Under the pieces are notes generated by a model. It was not told where the DNA came from. It ran no database searches and was given only the letters and a program-made list of their open reading frames with translations. From NCBI GenBank assembly GCA_964447155.1, contig CAYURM010000004.1, forward strand, positions 62,001-126,000: a stretch of DNA of 64,000 nt, written 5' to 3'. Source of the stretch: SMBSF63 sp034003545. GTDB lineage: Bacteria; Chloroflexota; Anaerolineae; Anaerolineales; Anaerolineaceae. A program made the position numbers and the translations under genes. Below are positions 63,001-64,000 of the stretch, one piece after another. Each line of letters opens with the position of its first letter. Positions within the stretch are counted from its first letter, which is position 1.

Positions 63001-63196
63001 CACCATTAATACTTGTCACGGTGCTGCTCTCCTGTGCGGAATTTGATGAGGATGGCGTAACATCGGAATCAATTATGCCGGGATCGCTTCCCGGGAACAG
63101 ATTTTGAAGAAACCCGCATCCCAGGGCCAGCAGCATGCTGACAGCGAGAATTGTGGCGCGGGTACGATTTGACAGTTTCTGAGGGGGGCGATTCAT
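57053..63196 (-). CDS. Bacterial alpha-2-macroglobulin with thioester motif, predicted lipoprotein
   Basis: A 2047-residue protein of the bacterial alpha-2-macroglobulin family, which traps proteases at the cell surface. The N-terminal segment ATILAVSMLLALGCG ends in a lipobox with Cys27. Ig-like (MG) domains fill the first two thirds, for example PFINITFNQPMAALG and YRPGEEIHVKGWMRR. The macroglobulin core has ISTNARGEATVSVKVPDNLTRYRVMV. The thioester motif CSEQ lies near residue 1552 (SYPFDCSEQLASRI), followed by the helical thioester domain and a C-terminal receptor-like domain. A Glu/Ala/Met-rich stretch near 1285-1330 is the likely bait region. No pbpC-type partner gene is adjacent. Ribosome site AAGGAAGG. 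Confidence 0.93.
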   Translation of the reverse strand: MNRPPQKLSNRTRATILAVSMLLALGCGFLQNLFPGSDPGIIDSDVTPSSSNSAQESSTVTSINGDDTVDGTFFIRLSEGQQQAQDYAPLPVAAGEPLTEEEVAVILDRLSDLPPATEIQTDLKLPTELLPPPRPGETIEQAFPPKPEDVVPEAVDSGPLQVLRYSPEGEIPMAPFINITFNQPMAALGTLAQLAEEDIPVQIEPALEGTWRWLGTKTLNFQYDSNLVDRLPMATEFRVTVPAGTTSVTGGVLADTVSWTFNTPTPVLTNSYPSYEPQPLEPVMFAAFDQRITPSAVLETTQVLVNGKPVSIRLATEDEIAADEQVKSLSGYTPEGRWLAFKADKAFPKDADIQVVIGPETPSAEGPLLTTQAQSFSFETYPPLRIEEYGCSWYGETCPPLTPFYIRFNNPLDAETFVDSMITISPDLAGAVFSVSGNTLTIQGASEGRTTYRVTVDNTITDIFGQQLGKDESVKIKVGKAEPVLIGPQKTLVTIDPAVGKPELSLYTINYDKLDVKIYAVEPKDWQAFKLYLQDYARTDQPPQPPGKLVLDDTLKFQNPADALSEVKIDLGQVMDSSYGQFIVIVKPPKGFFAEDRYWETVQTWVQVTQIGLDAFADQSDMLAWATNLQGGSPLNGVTIQSTSNTVKAVTGEDGTARFELPASGIPVLTATKGDDVVILPRSESYWGEDTWSPQYIQDTLRWYVFDDRAMYRPGEEIHVKGWMRRIGGTQTGDVGLIGNSVSQVNYSFIDPQGNELATGSADVSTLGGFDLAFTIPENSNLGYAQLSLAAAGSISNIGSNNYTHSFQIQEFRRPEFEVTARNESTGPYFVDGNAIVAVEAAYYAGGALPGAETTWTVTANPTNYQPPNWSEFTFGTWTPWWYSFGPVSHSYYGDWENGSSASSQVFEGQTDATGNHYLSMEFGGSGELHPQSITAEAVVMDVNRQAWAGSTNLLVHPANLYVGLRSDRYFVERGQPLDVQLIVTDLDGNPVADRPIEVTAERMVWKSVKGNWQEVPQDAQACTIGSQKDPVSCSFETPLGGKYRITALITDEMGRQNQSQFTRWVSGGDLPPSRNVELEQVTLIPDQETYQPGDTASILVQSPFNPAEGLLTVSRSGILYTERFQITDSTTTLEIPIEDAHIPNLNVKVDLTGTAPRTNDDGEALEGVPDRPAFASGTLELNIPPLSRTLELTAAPQLTALEPGGRTTIDLKLVDSTGEPVSGAELAVVVVDEAVLALTNYQLTDPIATFYYMRSSNVTSVYGRSSIILVDPQTLAQESQQTALATQEMDKNIVSDSMGDRVDMEMPAAAPMEEAAMEETAGAAPDQAAPITMRSDFNPLAIFAPQISTNARGEATVSVKVPDNLTRYRVMVVAVDESGKKFGTAESSLTARLPLMVRPSVSRFLNFGDQFELPVVLQNQTDEDMTVEVVAEAANLKLDGGAGMRVTVPANNRIEVRFPGTTNTAGTAAVQFAAVTDGAADAAQISLPVYTPATTEAFASYGVLDSGSVLQPIAAPQDVFPQHGGLEITTSSTALQELTDAVLYLVSYPFDCSEQLASRILGISALRNVLSAFEADGMPSPEQMEAAVIRDIDELRGLQNRDGGFPYWRRGNDSIPYNTVHVAHALQRARAMDFAVPEEMWQSSLEYLRYIEEHYPSWYSLKTRQTISSYALYVRLRMGDADPAKAQALIDDAGGPQGLPLDAVAWIWQVLQDVPVYENSLVAIRTHVNNQAVETAGAANFFNGYSDDDYVLLHSNRRTDALLMDALIGDNPNSDLTPKLVNGLLAHRTRGRWGNTQENVFVLIALDRYFKTFEAQEPDFVARIWLGDTYAGSSTFEGYTTDRYLTEVPMSYLIDATVGKDTEDLILSKEGTGRLYYRLGLRYAPTDLRLDPMDMGFVVQRTYEGVDDPDDVKLDDDGIWHIKAGARVRIRLTMVADSRRYHVALVDPLPAGLEIINPALAVSESIPGDPGSAEKGYWWWRWYQHQNMRDERAEAFTALLWDGVYEYTYVARATMPGEFVAPPAKAEEMYSPEVFGRSGSDMVVVE

Positions 63197-63348
63197 AGTA
63201 ACCTTCCTTTTCTTCTCACTAACAAATAAAACGTCTCTTAAAGTATAGACGAAAGGAAGCTGAAATATGTTCCCAAATGTGGATGGATTTGCACTTGTCA
63301 GCCTATGTAAGGATAAGCGTTAACGTAAGGTAAGGCTGAAATGCGTTC

Positions 63349-64000
63349 TTATTCTCGTTTCTGGCTGTGCAGTAATCTTCCCAGCGGAGGAATTTGTACG
63401 GTTATTGCTTCTGCCGGGCAGGTTTCCTGGCAGCAATAACAGCGGATGCAATCATCATACTGATAGGTCGGTGCTTTTTTACGGTTGCCATCGTGCCAAT
63501 TTACAGCCTTGGGCATTACCGGACAAATGCTGACACAAGTGCCGCAGCGGGTGCATTTCTCGCTGTCAATCACCGGGCGGGGGATGATCCAGTTTTTGAA
63601 GATCTGGTTCATTAATCCTGGATCGCTTCTGGCGGTGGATCCACTGTGACGATTGGCGTCGTAATCAGGGATGATGAAAGACTCCAAATCGTCGCCAACC
63701 ATCTCGATGTTATCAACCTGACCGACTCCCCATTCTTTTGCCCAGGAAAGGGTAGGCACCAGATTTGGATCTAGATTCATGATTCTGGCTGCAATTGCAT
63801 CCACAGCGACGGGATCGGTGGAGAAAAGTAATACGTTTGCGGCTCGTCCGGTACCGTTGCGAGGCCCATTGCCTTCCATGCCGATAATGGCATCCATTAC
63901 GATTAATCGCGGGGGCAGAAATCGATTGAGATCGAGCAGCATTTGAGCAAACAAGTTTTCATTTTGCAGCCTGGCATGAAATTCAGCCTTCAATACACCC
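63349..64000 (-). CDS. DUF362 / [4Fe-4S] ferredoxin protein, cut off by the window end
   Basis: The C-terminal part of a DUF362-type iron-sulfur protein; the frame is open to base 64000. It has VMDAIIGMEGNGPRNGTGRA, VLLFSTDPVAVDAIAARIM and two ferredoxin motifs, CTRCGTCVSICP and CIRCYCCQETCP. Family proteins are often 350-400 residues, so about 150 residues are missing. Function unknown. Confidence 0.9.
   Translation of the reverse strand, partial: GVLKAEFHARLQNENLFAQMLLDLNRFLPPRLIVMDAIIGMEGNGPRNGTGRAANVLLFSTDPVAVDAIAARIMNLDPNLVPTLSWAKEWGVGQVDNIEMVGDDLESFIIPDYDANRHSGSTARSDPGLMNQIFKNWIIPRPVIDSEKCTRCGTCVSICPVMPKAVNWHDGNRKKAPTYQYDDCIRCYCCQETCPAEAITVQIPPLGRLLHSQKRE

Noticed and set aside
1..64000. 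CRISPR arrays, tRNA or rRNA genes, insertion sequences
   Set aside because: No regularly spaced repeats, cloverleaf sequences, rRNA stretches or transposase frames were seen.

Overview
The window looks like chromosome of a strictly anaerobic bacterium, most likely a Chloroflexota member of the Anaerolineae type. This is inferred from gene content: an N-type ATPase operon, an HdrA/[NiFe]-hydrogenase/aldehyde-oxidoreductase electron-transfer operon, a selenium-linked molybdenum hydroxylase, and no oxygen-respiration genes. I saw no rRNA, tRNA, CRISPR array, insertion sequence or phage gene. Both window edges cut a gene.

Layout. 1-3.3 kb (+): 3' part of a molybdenum hydroxylase, a YqeC-MocA fusion and a class IV aminotransferase. 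3.3-7.3 kb (-): DNA-repair operon mrfA-mrfB-DUF2007, whose MrfA helicase carries an HNH nuclease insert. 7.5-13.7 kb: prepilin peptidase, pckA, a lipoprotein, nusB, an Asp23 protein and a LarA-like racemase. 13.9-20.9 kb (+): complete N-ATPase operon atpD-C-Q-R-B-E-F-A-G, with a PII-like c-di-AMP-receptor-type gene inserted between atpA and atpG. 21-25.4 kb (-): flavoprotein, proBA and an esterase. 25.5-35.3 kb (-): one long operon reading moaD-like, AOR, ferredoxin, hdrA, hdrC-mvhD fusion, mvhG, mvhA, polyferredoxin. Its hdrA has an in-frame TGA exactly where the family has a conserved Cys, followed by a hairpin, so it is probably a selenoprotein. 35.5-46.1 kb: HAD phosphatases, U32 peptidase, YihY protein, a GlpA/GlpB/DUF1667 set, a homocysteine methyltransferase and galE. 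46.6-56.5 kb (-): an aromatic amino acid operon with all seven shikimate steps plus chorismate mutase, tyrA and pheA. 56.6-64 kb: cupin, a 2047-residue alpha-2-macroglobulin with a thioester motif, and a cut-off DUF362 ferredoxin protein.

How the parts work together. The aromatic operon begins with a strong promoter, a 27-codon Tyr/Phe-rich leader peptide and an intrinsic terminator, which is the layout of a translation-coupled attenuator. It then encodes two DAHP synthases whose catalytic halves are identical over 824 bp while their N-terminal regulatory domains differ. The AOR-Hdr-Mvh operon has no hdrB and appears to link H2, a low-potential aldehyde/acid couple and ferredoxin through a bifurcating HdrA. 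The N-ATPase probably moves Na+ or H+ and may answer to a nucleotide second messenger through its embedded PII-like protein. The YqeC-MocA fusion at the left edge independently suggests selenium use, in line with the proposed Sec codon in hdrA.
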